Assembly (NCBI GenBank): GCA_020057985.1
Contig: JAGVEU010000370.1
Coordinates: 1 to 9,415, forward strand
Direction: 5' to 3'
Source of the DNA: Calditrichota bacterium
Lineage (GTDB): Bacteria; Electryoneota; RPQS01
DNA length: 9,415 nt
Position 1 is the stretch's first letter. Each line of letters begins with the position of its first letter. The position numbers and the translations under genes are program-made. Positions 1 to 6,516 of the stretch are shown here, one piece after another. The notes beneath the pieces were generated by a model. The model was not told the DNA's origin. It saw only the letters and a program-made list of their open reading frames with translations, and searched no databases.

Positions 1-895
1 GAGTGATGGTCAGACGAATCGGCTCCGGAGTACGCCAGCCTTCGATCGAGCCGAAGGAAACCTGATACCTGCCGTATTCATAGGGAACCGCCGCTTTTCC
101 TTCCCCAACCAGCACGCTATCTACATAGATTTTCCCGGCGACCGGCGTGGTCTCCACCTTAAATTCATGCACCGCACTCTGCGCCTCGGTGAGCGTGAAG
201 AACACGAATTGCGAGGAAGCGGCGCGGCGAATGCGGACGGTCTGCTCGGCAGGATCAGACTTGTAACCATCGAGTGCGACACGAATTCTATGCTCGCCGA
301 CGGGCAGCATCAGGCTGGTGGGAGTGGTTAGCGCTTGCAGACTGTCATTGACAAAGATCTTCGCGCCGTCCTTCGAACTGCTCACGGCAATGGTTCCATA
401 GTCCACCGAGACGGTATCCGCAGCACGCTCGATTCCGGATTTCAATCGGCGCATGAACAGCGTATCCGCCAGCCGGAGCGAGTCACGAATTTCCGCCGAC
501 ATGAGAATGCGACCGGAGTCTGATGCAGGTTCATGACGGGTCACGGGTGGAAACTCAAATTTTCTGCTTTTTGTGGTATCCACTTGCGGCATAGTCTGAG
601 CAACAAGTCTGAAACGGATAGTGTCCTGCTTCGTTCGAGCAATGTACACGACCTGCATAAACGGCTCGGCAACAAAACCCTCCTGCTTGACCGTGATCGA
701 GTGCTTGCCTTGTTTCAGGGTAAGCTCACTATCGGTCATGCCGTGGGTTGGCATCAAATCCACCCAGATTCGCGCTCCGGCAGGCTCGGACACCACCACG
801 ATCCTTCCCTGTCCCTCCGGCCAGAAGCGGTCGTAGATTAGGTAAGCACAGAGTGCCGCCACCAGAAGCGCCAAAGCCCAGACTGCCGTTCGCAT
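1..895 (-). CDS. Membrane-anchored protein with three PEGA domains (3' end outside window)
   Basis: Reading from ATG at 895 gives 298 uninterrupted codons to the left edge, so the C-terminus is missing. Residues 4-21 are one hydrophobic segment followed by YDRFWPEG, which fits an N-terminal anchor with the rest outside the cytoplasm. Three PEGA-type repeats follow at about 31-78 (core SEPAGARIWVD), 167-223 (SSKDGAKIFVND) and 244-294 (TTPVAGKIYVDS). Each shows the family pattern of a small beta domain ending in a G-x-H/Y-x-[IV] strand. PEGA domains are usually found in surface or envelope proteins; no catalytic residues are visible. The start is supported by a promoter-like TATATT lying six bases upstream. 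There is no Shine-Dalgarno at normal spacing, so the message may be leaderless. The gene diverges from the MATE gene. PEGA assignment is firm; the cellular role is unknown. Confidence 0.88.
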   Translation of the reverse strand, partial: MRTAVWALALLVAALCAYLIYDRFWPEGQGRIVVVSEPAGARIWVDLMPTHGMTDSELTLKQGKHSITVKQEGFVAEPFMQVVYIARTKQDTIRFRLVAQTMPQVDTTKSRKFEFPPVTRHEPASDSGRILMSAEIRDSLRLADTLFMRRLKSGIERAADTVSVDYGTIAVSSSKDGAKIFVNDSLQALTTPTSLMLPVGEHRIRVALDGYKSDPAEQTVRIRRAASSQFVFFTLTEAQSAVHEFKVETTPVAGKIYVDSVLVGEGKAAVPYEYGRYQVSFGSIEGWRTPEPIRLTIT

Positions 896-901
896 ACCTG
901 T

Positions 902-929
902 AATATACAACAATTTAGCAAAAAGGCAA
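902..929 (-). promoter_or_regulatory. Promoter for the PEGA gene, placing the start at the ATG (leaderless)
   Basis: On the minus strand TTGCCT (929-924) is followed after 16 bases by TATATT (907-902). With the usual spacing of +1 seven bases after the -10 hexamer, transcription would begin at 895, the A of the ATG. The -10 is good and the -35 matches four of six consensus bases. Confidence 0.5.
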
Positions 930-970
930 GGGGGGAAGGACAAACTACAAACTTCAAACTTGAAACAAGA

Positions 971-1003
971 AAAAGGCCACCTCCGCGACAGCCTTTGGCT
1001 TTT
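971..1003 (-). terminator. Possible stem-loop terminator, minus-strand orientation
   Basis: AAAAGGCCA (971-979) pairs with TGGCTTTT (996-1003) with one bulged G. On the minus strand the stem is followed by TTTTT within CCTTTTTCTTG, as in an intrinsic terminator. No gene is seen upstream on that strand, so it may simply be one of the palindromic repeats. Confidence 0.3.
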
Positions 1004-1058
1004 GTTCTCCCTCCACGAACAGTGGGCGGACAAAAGGGGGGTTGTGTCCTTCTGTCTT

Positions 1059-1094
1059 TCTGAACCTCGCAAGTCTACGCAGCGAGTGTTCAGA
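1059..1094. repeat. Hairpin, 12-bp stem
   Basis: TCTGAACCTCGC (1059-1070) pairs with GCGAGTGTTCAGA (1082-1094), with T1087 bulged, around an 11-base loop. There is no T-run on either side. It is one of a series of hairpins in this intergenic region. Confidence 0.55.
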
Positions 1095-1145
1095 ATCTCT
1101 CCGTTCATACACCGTGCCTGTCATCTCCAGTGTCCGTTGGTAGAG

Positions 1146-1182
1146 ATCCTGAACGCCCCGCGAAGACACGGGTGTCCAGGAT
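1146..1182. repeat. Hairpin related to the 2802-2949 repeat
   Basis: Bases 1146-1158 (ATCCTGAACGCCC) pair with 1170-1182 (CGGGTGTCCAGGAT, read with the stem shifted to its last 13 bases) with one mismatch and one G-T pair. Read on the minus strand it starts GTCATCCTG and closes with TCAGGATC, the same outer sequence as the repeat after the MATE gene. It is therefore likely a diverged copy of that family. Confidence 0.5.
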
Positions 1183-1231
1183 GACAAACACGGGAAGGAT
1201 GTCTGCCACAGAATCCTCTTGTGAGCCAAGG

Positions 1232-1252
1232 GTCGGCTGCAAGCAGACCGAC
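1232..1252. repeat. Short hairpin GTCGGCTGC / GCAG(A)CCGAC
   Basis: GTCGGCTGC (1232-1240) and GCAGACCGAC (1243-1252) form a nine-pair stem with A1247 bulged and a two-base turn. It is another member of the intergenic hairpin series. Confidence 0.5.
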
Positions 1253-1285
1253 ATCGTGCGGGTCTCCTCCGACTATCCGAATGAT

Positions 1286-1318
1286 GTTGAATTGATATGA
1301 TTGTATTGAACATTCAAC
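1286..1318. promoter_or_regulatory. Inverted repeat upstream of the MATE gene (possible operator)
   Basis: GTTGAAT (1286-1292) and ATTCAAC (1312-1318) are perfect inverted repeats. Nested at the right end is the near-palindrome TTGAACATTCAA (1306-1317). It lies 50-80 bases before the MATE start in the only AT-rich part of the spacer, a plausible place for a regulator to bind. No regulator gene is adjacent. Confidence 0.3.
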
Positions 1319-1355
1319 GTTGCAGATCATGATTTTCTTTCTCGTTTTTTTTTCG

Positions 1356-1361
1356 TAAATT
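1356..1361 (+). promoter_or_regulatory. -10-like element TAAATT six bases before the MATE start
   Basis: TAAATT is followed by GTTTGG and then the ATG at 1368. This spacing matches the elements before the PEGA and MauE-like genes and would put +1 on the ATG. No good -35 is visible; the upstream stretch is T-rich (1333-1353). The element is supported mainly by the parallel with the other two genes. Confidence 0.4.
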
Positions 1362-1367
1362 GTTTGG

Positions 1368-2786
1368 ATGCTACGGACGCGGCCACCCCATCATGTGTAT
1401 GAGATCCTGCGCGGGGCGAGTGATGAGGAGCCGCCGCGGTCGTTCAGCGTCGCGCAGAAGCGGGGGATCTTTCGCGAAGTGCTCTCGATGGGATTGCCTT
1501 CGATGTCGGGCTTTGTGGTCACGTCGCTCTATGAGCTGGTCAACATGTTCTGGCTGGCAAAGATCGGAGCGGCACCCGTGGCGGCGGTCACGATGTGTGC
1601 GACCTTCATCTGGGTGATCGCGTTCCCCAATATGGTCGTAGGTATGGGGAGTGTGGCCACGATCAGCCGCCGCTATGGTGAAGGCGATCTGCACCGCACT
1701 GAGCAATCCATCAAGGCCACTTTTCTGCTCAAGTTCTGCTTTGGCACGGCGATGGGCTTGATCGGACTGCTCCTTTTGCCGTGGGCTTTGAATTTCATGG
1801 GCGCCAAACCCGATGTCTATGAGTTGGGTTTGACCTATGGCCGGTTGCAGATGCTGGTGATGGGTTTTGCCATGACCAGCTACTCGGTCTATACGGCTTT
1901 ACGGAGTATCGGTCAACCGCGCGCCGCTTTTTGGGTGCAGATTCTGGGGACTTCGGTGAATATGATCCTCGACCCGTTGCTGATCTTTGGACTCGGCCCA
2001 TTTCCGCAACTTGGTATTTTCGGCGCTTCGATTGCCACGTCTTGCGCCTATATCAGTGTGGTGACCTTCGGATGCTTCTCGCTTGCCAAACACAGGTCAC
2101 CCGTTCGCGTTCGATGGTTGCATTGGCCCTATCCGAAACTTGACGAGCTGTGGCGGATCATTCGGATCGGGTTCCCGGCAGGAATCAATGCCATGAGTTT
2201 CTCCATCGCGACGTCGTTCGCTGTAAAACTTGTTGCGAACTATGGCACGGTGATCGTCGCCGCCTACGGGATGAGCTACAAAGTTCTGGGCTTCGGTGTG
2301 GCGGTCATTGTGGGACTGGGACTGGGTACGGGTTCACTGATCGGACAGTTTCTCGGCAGCCGCGAATTGCACAAGGCCTGGCTGGCGGCAGTGCTTTCGA
2401 TTCGATTGGCCGTGTGGATCATGGTGACGCTTGCCATTGCGCTGCTGGCCGGAGCACCGCTTGTGGCACGACTGTTTTTCTCTGACCCCGCCGTGCTTGA
2501 ACCGGGAATTGTGATCTTGCGTATTATGGCGATCAGTTTGCCGTTCATCGCACTCCACCTCGGAGCGGAAATCTCCTTTGAAGGCGCCGGGCAAAACGTC
2601 CCGCCGATGATTTTGTCCATCGTTCACTCATGGGTGATGGTTATCCCCTTCATGTATCTTGCGGGAACGGCGCTCAATCTCGGCCCCGTCGGCTTGATGT
2701 GGGGTTGGGTGGTCGCTCATGCGTTCGGTGGCCTGGCCGGACTCTGGCTGTTTCAAAGAGGGACTTGGCTGAAGTATGAGATCTGA
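1368..2786 (+). CDS. MATE-family multidrug/cation efflux transporter
   Basis: This 472-residue inner-membrane protein has about twelve hydrophobic segments, the usual size and fold of MATE exporters, which expel drugs or other cationic compounds in exchange for Na+ or H+. Diagnostic stretches are LYELVNMFWLAKIG (54-67) in the first helix, SIGQPRAAFWV (180-190), and the strong family signature NMILDPLLIFGLG (198-210) followed by LGIFGASIAT (215-224). The second half repeats the pattern at FEGAGQNVPPM (404-414). A roughly 30-residue hydrophilic leader precedes the first helix. At the position where many relatives have Asp (V-D-T) there is Asn59. ATG 1368 is chosen because TAAATT sits six bases upstream; the next in-frame Met (41) would cut close to helix one. 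The family is certain; the substrate cannot be told from sequence. Confidence 0.93.
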   Translation: MLRTRPPHHVYEILRGASDEEPPRSFSVAQKRGIFREVLSMGLPSMSGFVVTSLYELVNMFWLAKIGAAPVAAVTMCATFIWVIAFPNMVVGMGSVATISRRYGEGDLHRTEQSIKATFLLKFCFGTAMGLIGLLLLPWALNFMGAKPDVYELGLTYGRLQMLVMGFAMTSYSVYTALRSIGQPRAAFWVQILGTSVNMILDPLLIFGLGPFPQLGIFGASIATSCAYISVVTFGCFSLAKHRSPVRVRWLHWPYPKLDELWRIIRIGFPAGINAMSFSIATSFAVKLVANYGTVIVAAYGMSYKVLGFGVAVIVGLGLGTGSLIGQFLGSRELHKAWLAAVLSIRLAVWIMVTLAIALLAGAPLVARLFFSDPAVLEPGIVILRIMAISLPFIALHLGAEISFEGAGQNVPPMILSIVHSWVMVIPFMYLAGTALNLGPVGLMWGWVVAHAFGGLAGLWLFQRGTWLKYEI

Positions 2787-2801
2787 CAGATGCTGCCAAC
2801 T

Positions 2802-2861
2802 TTCTGTCATCCTGAACGAAGGTCTTCCGCCCCTTCTGTCATCCTGAACGTAGGTCTTCCG
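2802..2861. repeat. Tandem 28-bp direct repeat containing GTCATCCTGAACG
   Basis: The 28 bases at 2802-2829 recur at 2834-2861 with a single difference (A2819 versus T2851), separated by four bases. Each copy reads TTCTGTCATCCTGAACG followed by N-AGGTCTTCCG. It begins 16 bases after the MATE stop codon. Confidence 0.85.
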
Positions 2862-2949
2862 TAGTGAAGGATCACTAAGAGTGCGATAGCAAAAGGCTGC
2901 AATTCATTTGGAGAAGCTTTTTGTGATCCTTCACTCCGTTCAGGATGAC
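2838..2949. repeat. Large inverted repeat (GTCATCCTGAACG ... GTGAAGGATCAC) after the MATE gene
   Basis: GTCATCCTGAACG (2838-2850) is the exact reverse complement of CGTTCAGGATGAC (2937-2949), and GTGAAGGATCAC (2864-2875) that of GTGATCCTTCAC (2923-2934). Together they can form a long stem with an internal 13-base excursion on the left arm and a 47-base loop. On the minus strand it translates by chance to a peptide containing HPERSEGSQ, a spurious translation I recognise from intergenic repeats in many environmental genomes. It may act as a transcript end for the MATE gene but lacks a T-run. Confidence 0.8.
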
Positions 2950-2956
2950 CGTCTTT

Positions 2957-2986
2957 TTCAAGTTTCAAGTTTCTAATTTCAAGTTT
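2957..2986. repeat. Three TTCAAGTTT units just before lolD
   Basis: TTCAAGTTT occurs at 2957-2965, 2964-2972 and 2978-2986, ending seven bases before the lolD ATG. The opposite-strand version AAACTTGAA lies near 956-964 in front of the PEGA gene. They appear to be a second low-complexity intergenic repeat type in this genome. Confidence 0.6.
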
Positions 2987-2993
2987 TTCTCCC

Positions 2994-3677
2994 ATGTCTT
3001 CCATTCGTACAGACAAGCTATCCAAGTCCTATCACCTCGGTTCGGTCGAGGTTCCTGTTTTGCATGACATCAGCCTTGACATTGGTGAAGGCGAGCAGAT
3101 TGCGCTCGTGGGGCCGTCTGGTGTTGGCAAATCCACATTGCTGCATTTGCTCGGCGCACTCGACAGACCCACATCGGGAGAGGTGGAGATAGATGGACAG
3201 GCGGTCTCCTCGCTTACATCCGATCAGTTAGCGGAAATTCGCAACAGAAAAATCGGCTTTGTATTTCAGTTTCATCATCTCCTGCCGGAGTTTACAGCGC
3301 TGGAAAATGTGCTGATGCCGGCGCGACTGAATGGTGATGGGGAGTCACCGAAAATCGTGCAGCGAGCAAAATCTCTGCTCGATTCTGTCGGATTATCGCA
3401 TCGAATGAATCATCGTCCCGGTGAACTCTCCGGAGGCGAATGCCAGCGCGTCGCTTTGGCACGGGCAATGATTAACAGCCCGAAGATTTTACTCTGTGAT
3501 GAACCTTCCGGGAATCTCGACGGCGATGCTGCTAAAGCGGTTCATGATTTACTGCTGAAACTATCGCGTGAAGAGAGCACCACGTTGATTGTGGCCACGC
3601 ATAATCGCGAGTTTGCAGCGGATCTTGGCTGGATTCTGCGGCTGCACGGTGGAAGTGTAACGAGCGATAAGGGATGA
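2994..3677 (+). CDS. lolD: LolD-like ABC transporter ATPase (lipoprotein release)
   Basis: This 227-residue ABC ATPase carries a complete set of motifs: Walker A GPSGVGKST (40-48), Q-loop FQFHH with Gln92, signature LSGGE (145-149), Walker B ILLCDE (165-170), SGNLD D-loop (172-176) and switch His203. The segment FQFHHLLPEFTALENVLMP (91-109) is typical of LolD, the cytoplasmic motor of LolCDE, which extracts lipoproteins from the inner membrane for transfer to LolA. The related FtsE and MacB-type ATPases usually differ here. No lolC/lolE permease gene is adjacent. It may be encoded elsewhere, so another permease partner is possible. No Shine-Dalgarno precedes the ATG; repeat sequence reaches to within seven bases of it. 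It is followed 45 bases later by typA on the same strand with no terminator between, so the two may share a transcript. Confidence 0.85.
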   Translation: MSSIRTDKLSKSYHLGSVEVPVLHDISLDIGEGEQIALVGPSGVGKSTLLHLLGALDRPTSGEVEIDGQAVSSLTSDQLAEIRNRKIGFVFQFHHLLPEFTALENVLMPARLNGDGESPKIVQRAKSLLDSVGLSHRMNHRPGELSGGECQRVALARAMINSPKILLCDEPSGNLDGDAAKAVHDLLLKLSREESTTLIVATHNREFAADLGWILRLHGGSVTSDKG

Positions 3678-3722
3678 AGTTGAAACGAAGAAACTATACA
3701 AAAAACTACAAATGAGACCTAA

Positions 3723-5555
3723 ATGATTAGAGAAGACATTAGAAATGTTGCTATTATTGCTCACGTAGATCACGGCAAAACGACGCTGGTGGATGCGATG
3801 CTGCATCAGGCGGGAGTGTTTCGCGCCAATCAGCAGGTGCAGGAACGAGCGATGGACAAGCTCGATCTGGAACGCGAGAAGGGAATTACGATTCTCTCCA
3901 AGAACACCGCAGTACATTGGCAGGGAAAGACCGTCAACATTGTGGATACGCCCGGCCATGCGGATTTCGGCGGTGAGGTGCAACGCATTCTAAAAATGGT
4001 AGACGGCTGTTTGCTCTTGGTGGATGCCAGCGAGGGGCCATTGCCGCAAACGCGGTATGTGCTCTCCAATGCGCTGGATAGCGGACTGTCGCCGATTGTC
4101 GTGATTAACAAGATTGACCGTCCCGATGCGCGAATCAGCGAAGTCCTTGATGAAGTGCTTGAGCTGTTTCTCGATCTTGATGCCACAGAGGAGCAGTGCC
4201 ATTTCCCCGTGATCTACACCAATGCGCGAGCGGGTACCGCTACTTTGGATCTTGGCAATGAGGGAAAGAATCTCAGTCCATTATTTGATCTGATCTTTGA
4301 AAAGATTCCCGGGCCGAGTCATGATCCGGAACATCCGCTGCAATTGCAGGTCACCACGCTCGACTACAACGATTACGTAGGAAGACTGGGAATTGGCCGG
4401 ATCACACACGGTGTGATTCGGGTCGGTGATTCGGTGATGTTGGTCAAATCTGAGACCGAGGCTTATCCAACGAAGATCACTCAGCTTTATGGCTTTGAGG
4501 GGCTGAAGCGGATTGATATTCTGGAGGCAACGGCGGGGGACATTGTGGCTTTGGCCGGAATCGAGAAACTTTTTATTGGCGACACGATCACTTCAGCGTT
4601 GGATCCACGACCACTCCCGCCGCTCAAAATTGACGAGCCGACGCTCGAAATGACCTTCACGGTGAACACTTCTCCCTTTGCGGGCAAGGAAGGCAAATAT
4701 GTGACCTCGCGGCAGTTGCGGGATCGCCTGTACAAGGAACTGCGCGGCAATCCTTCGCTGCGGGTGGATGATGCGGACACGACGGATGCCTTTCGCGTGT
4801 ACGGACGCGGCGAACTTCAGCTTGCGATTCTGATTGAGATGATGCGGCGGGAGGGATTTGAAATGTGCGTGGGCAAGCCGCGTGTGTTGTTCAAGCGGGA
4901 AGCGGGTAAGCTGATGGAGCCATTCGAGCATCTGCTGGTGGATTGCCCGGAAGCCTATGTCGGAGTGATTACCGGCACGCTGGGCACGCGCAAGGGTCGC
5001 ATGACGCGCATGAGTAATCATGCCACAGGCTGGGTGCGGATGAGCTTTGATATTCCCATGCGCGGCTTGATCGGTCTGCGTCCGATTCTGATGACCTCGA
5101 CACGCGGCACGGCGATCATGAACAGCCATTTTGCAGGCTATCACCCTTTTGAAGGAGAAATCAATCATCGCCCGACGGGTGTGCTGGTGGCGGATCGCGA
5201 AGGCCGCGTGACGGCTTATGCGCTCAACAACTTGCAAGATCGAGGTGAACTGCTTGTCCCGCCCGGTGTGCATGTCTATGAGGGAATGATTATCGGCGAG
5301 AATTCCCGTGACGCGGACATTGTCGTGAACATCGTGCGCGAAAAGAAACTCACCAATATGCGCGCCTCCGGTTCGGATGATTCCTATCAACTCGCACCGC
5401 CGAGAATCCTGTCCCTCGAAGAAGCCATCGCCTTCATCAACGAAGACGAATTGGTGGAAGTGACTCCGTTATCGTTGCGCCTGCGAAAAATCTATCTGAA
5501 GGCTGAGAATCGAAAACGGGCCGAGAAGGAAGTAAGGATTAAGGATGAGGGATGA
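3723..5555 (+). CDS. typA: Translational GTPase TypA/BipA
   Basis: This 610-residue protein has the standard length of TypA/BipA, a ribosome-associated GTPase of the EF-G/LepA superfamily important in stress and cold adaptation and 50S assembly. Its GTPase motifs are G1 AHVDHGKTT (13-21), G2 GITI (54-57), G3 DTPGHADF (75-82), G4 NKID (129-132) and a G5-region YTNARAG (165-171). A beta-barrel domain II starts near 205 (VGRLGIGRI at 219-227). EF-G-III- and V-like domains follow, then the BipA-specific C-terminal domain with MRASGSDD and [16 protein letters not shown]. It appears intact and catalytically complete. The last residues (EVRIKDEG) are encoded by a low-complexity AAGGATTAAGGATGAGG tract that looks like intergenic repeat extending into the gene. 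The start ATG follows AAATGAGACCTAA, a weak ribosome site. It ends facing the lipoprotein gene. Confidence 0.97.
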   Translation: MIREDIRNVAIIAHVDHGKTTLVDAMLHQAGVFRANQQVQERAMDKLDLEREKGITILSKNTAVHWQGKTVNIVDTPGHADFGGEVQRILKMVDGCLLLVDASEGPLPQTRYVLSNALDSGLSPIVVINKIDRPDARISEVLDEVLELFLDLDATEEQCHFPVIYTNARAGTATLDLGNEGKNLSPLFDLIFEKIPGPSHDPEHPLQLQVTTLDYNDYVGRLGIGRITHGVIRVGDSVMLVKSETEAYPTKITQLYGFEGLKRIDILEATAGDIVALAGIEKLFIGDTITSALDPRPLPPLKIDEPTLEMTFTVNTSPFAGKEGKYVTSRQLRDRLYKELRGNPSLRVDDADTTDAFRVYGRGELQLAILIEMMRREGFEMCVGKPRVLFKREAGKLMEPFEHLLVDCPEAYVGVITGTLGTRKGRMTRMSNHATGWVRMSFDIPMRGLIGLRPILMTSTRGTAIMNSHFAGYHPFEGEINHRPTGVLVADREGRVTAYALNNLQDRGELLVPPGVHVYEGMIIGENSRDADIVVNIVREKKLTNMRASGSDDSYQLAPPRILSLEEAIAFINEDELVEVTPLSLRLRKIYLKAENRKRAEKEVRIKDEG

Positions 5556-5560
5556 TAAGA

Positions 5561-5574
5561 AAATCCGAAATCCG
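5561..5574. repeat. Tandem AAATCCG x2
   Basis: AAATCCG is repeated head to tail immediately after the typA stop codon, next to the GGATTAAGGATGAGGGATGA tract that ends typA. Both are low-complexity repeats of the intergenic type. Confidence 0.5.
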
Positions 5575-5585
5575 AAAAATGATCG

Positions 5586-5618
5586 CCGAGCAGGGTTAAG
5601 TCTTCGCAACCCTGCCGG
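5586..5618 (+). terminator. Strong hairpin after typA, probable transcript end without T-run
   Basis: CCG(A)GCAGGGTT (5586-5597) pairs with AACCCTGCCGG (5608-5618): eleven pairs with A5589 bulged around a ten-base loop. It starts 31 bases after the typA stop. There is no T-run, so termination is not assured; it may equally be another dispersed palindromic repeat. Confidence 0.45.
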
Positions 5619-5701
5619 AATCGGAGACCGCAAATCGAGCAGTCAAGAGTTCATGTCCATGCGGAAAGTTGTCGAATGTCTGGCACGGAAGAAATTACGC
5701 C

Positions 5702-5803
5702 GTGGCAGGTGTCCTCACCCGACCGGCAATTCGAGAACGATGAATGCTCTACGAGTCGAGTGGTTTGTGAATGCCTTGCCGGTCGGGTGAAGACGCACGC
5801 CAC
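5702..5803. repeat. Long inverted repeat, 28-bp arms, 46-bp loop
   Basis: The arm 5702-5729 and the reverse complement of 5776-5803 agree at 24 of 28 positions. A perfect core of 13 is CACCCGACCGGCA (5716-5728) against TGCCGGTCGGGTG (5777-5789). Weaker similarity continues about ten bases outside both arms. It fills the gap between the convergent typA and lipoprotein genes and has no coding features. Confidence 0.8.
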
Positions 5804-5816
5804 GACGTGAAGTTCA

Positions 5817-5834
5817 GACACAGCAAGCTGTGTC
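5817..5834. repeat. Perfect hairpin GACACAGC-AA-GCTGTGTC
   Basis: Eight perfectly paired bases flank an AA turn. It lies 17 bases past the stop codon of the minus-strand lipoprotein gene, so it could mark that transcript's end, but no T-run follows on either strand. Confidence 0.6.
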
Positions 5835-5850
5835 GCTACGAATCGTGCTG

Positions 5851-6333
5851 TTACTCTCGTGCGATACCGTTGATTGGCTCTTGAACGCCCGGGTTTTCTC
5901 TGGAGCATCTTAGCAAGACCTCTTCGCAAGGGTACGGATCTGTGCCTTGCGAGAGGGCGATTCCTCCCGACACAAACTGCATCAAAACCGTATGATAGCT
6001 TGCTGAAACGGTCTCGCGATTGGTGGAACCGGGCAGGAGCAAACCGATCTCTTCGCCGTCTACCGACATTCTGTAAACGGTGCGCCGGGACTCGTTGACA
6101 AAGATCAGATCGGCCGTATGATCGGTTAGGCACTCCGGCGCCGGCCTCGCATCGGTTGTTGCGGAATTGGAATTGAGGGCGAGATCCGTCAGTGATTCAC
6201 TGGTCTCGCTCGCCGTTCCTGCGATATTGTCCTGCGAGCAACCCTGTACGAAAAACAAGGATGTTGCGGCTAAGGCGCTCAAGGCTGCCAAAATAATGAT
6301 TTTTCTGAGCTTGACGTTCTTTACTGCACTCAT
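5851..6333 (-). CDS. Small putative lipoprotein of unknown function
   Basis: Starting at ATG 6333 the product is 160 residues. It has a basic start (VKNVKLRK), a hydrophobic stretch at 11-29 and a lipobox VQGC with Cys32, predicting signal peptidase II processing and lipid anchoring, possibly sorted by the LolCDE pathway. Residues 33-70 are a Ser/Thr/Ala/Asn-rich linker. A compact part with predicted beta strands follows (DLIFVNESRRTVYRMSVDGEEIG, shown here as the stretch after ECLTDHTA). The protein ends with PYPCEEVLLRCSRENPG, whose two Cys could form a disulfide. I do not recognise the family. The ATG at 6333 is preferred over an in-frame GTG at 6345 because GGAAG lies five bases before it, a usable Shine-Dalgarno. 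It converges with typA. Confidence 0.78.
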   Translation of the reverse strand: MSAVKNVKLRKIIILAALSALAATSLFFVQGCSQDNIAGTASETSESLTDLALNSNSATTDARPAPECLTDHTADLIFVNESRRTVYRMSVDGEEIGLLLPGSTNRETVSASYHTVLMQFVSGGIALSQGTDPYPCEEVLLRCSRENPGVQEPINGIARE

Positions 6334-6377
6334 AACTGCTTCCACTTTGGGTTTGGTTTCTGTTTGCTTTCGCCAAT

Positions 6378-6415
6378 GGAGCCTAAGTAAATGAATTTAT
6401 CTTACTTGCGACTCC
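6378..6415. promoter_or_regulatory. Imperfect palindrome upstream of the lipoprotein gene
   Basis: GGAGCCTAAGTAA (6378-6390) opposes TTACTTGCGACTCC (6402-6415), with perfect AAGTAA/TTACTT cores and perfect GGAG/CTCC ends around an 11-base AT-rich centre. On the minus strand the centre contains TAAATT (6399-6394), which could be the -10 of the lipoprotein promoter. A regulator-binding site overlapping that promoter is possible. Confidence 0.35.
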
Positions 6416-6447
6416 ACAGATCCCGCAGCAGATCAGTTAGTCTTGGC

Positions 6448-6479
6448 AAAGGGCTGATGGTTGGTTCCATCCGGCCTTT
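6448..6479. terminator. Possible stem-loop after the fibronectin III remnant
   Basis: AAAGGGCTGATGG (6448-6460) pairs with CCATCCGGCCTTT (6467-6479) at 11 of 13 positions with a six-base loop. On the plus strand it ends in CCTTTTAAGTTT and on the minus strand in CCCTTTGCC. It lies 38 bases beyond the end of the minus-strand remnant and may have been that gene's terminator. Confidence 0.35.
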
Positions 6480-6516
6480 TAAGTTTAGGCAAGGCTCGGT
6501 ATTGAAGCGCGGGAAA

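Larger units (their letters stand above)
896..1367. other. Intergenic region between divergent genes, hairpin-rich, no convincing protein gene
   Basis: The 472 bases between the PEGA and MATE starts hold no recognisable coding sequence. Open frames on both strands translate to Arg-, His- and Cys-rich peptides without domain features. Instead the stretch carries a run of AAACTTGAA-like units near 943-966 and four separate stem-loops (971-1003, 1059-1094, 1146-1182, 1232-1252). A small inverted repeat lies at 1286-1318. It looks like a mosaic of dispersed palindromic repeats rather than a lost gene. Confidence 0.6.

Noticed and set aside
533..841. Plus-strand open frame opposite the PEGA gene
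   Set aside because: It is antisense to a clear three-domain PEGA coding region and has no domain or ribosome site.
954..1313. Minus-strand frame of 119 codons in the intergenic region
   Set aside because: Its composition is rich in Arg, Ser and Cys, it covers several hairpins, and it has no ribosome site or recognisable domain. The repeats explain the sequence better.
2807..3025. Minus-strand frame containing HPERSEGSQ
   Set aside because: It is a chance translation of the palindromic repeat and overlaps the start of lolD.
4593..5390. 265-codon minus-strand frame inside typA
   Set aside because: It is His- and Arg-rich and lies fully antisense to a conserved GTPase; a shadow of typA codon usage.
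5651..6133. Minus-strand frame of 160 codons overlapping the lipoprotein gene
   Set aside because: It crosses the long inverted repeat and overlaps the lipoprotein in another frame, without signal peptide or domain.
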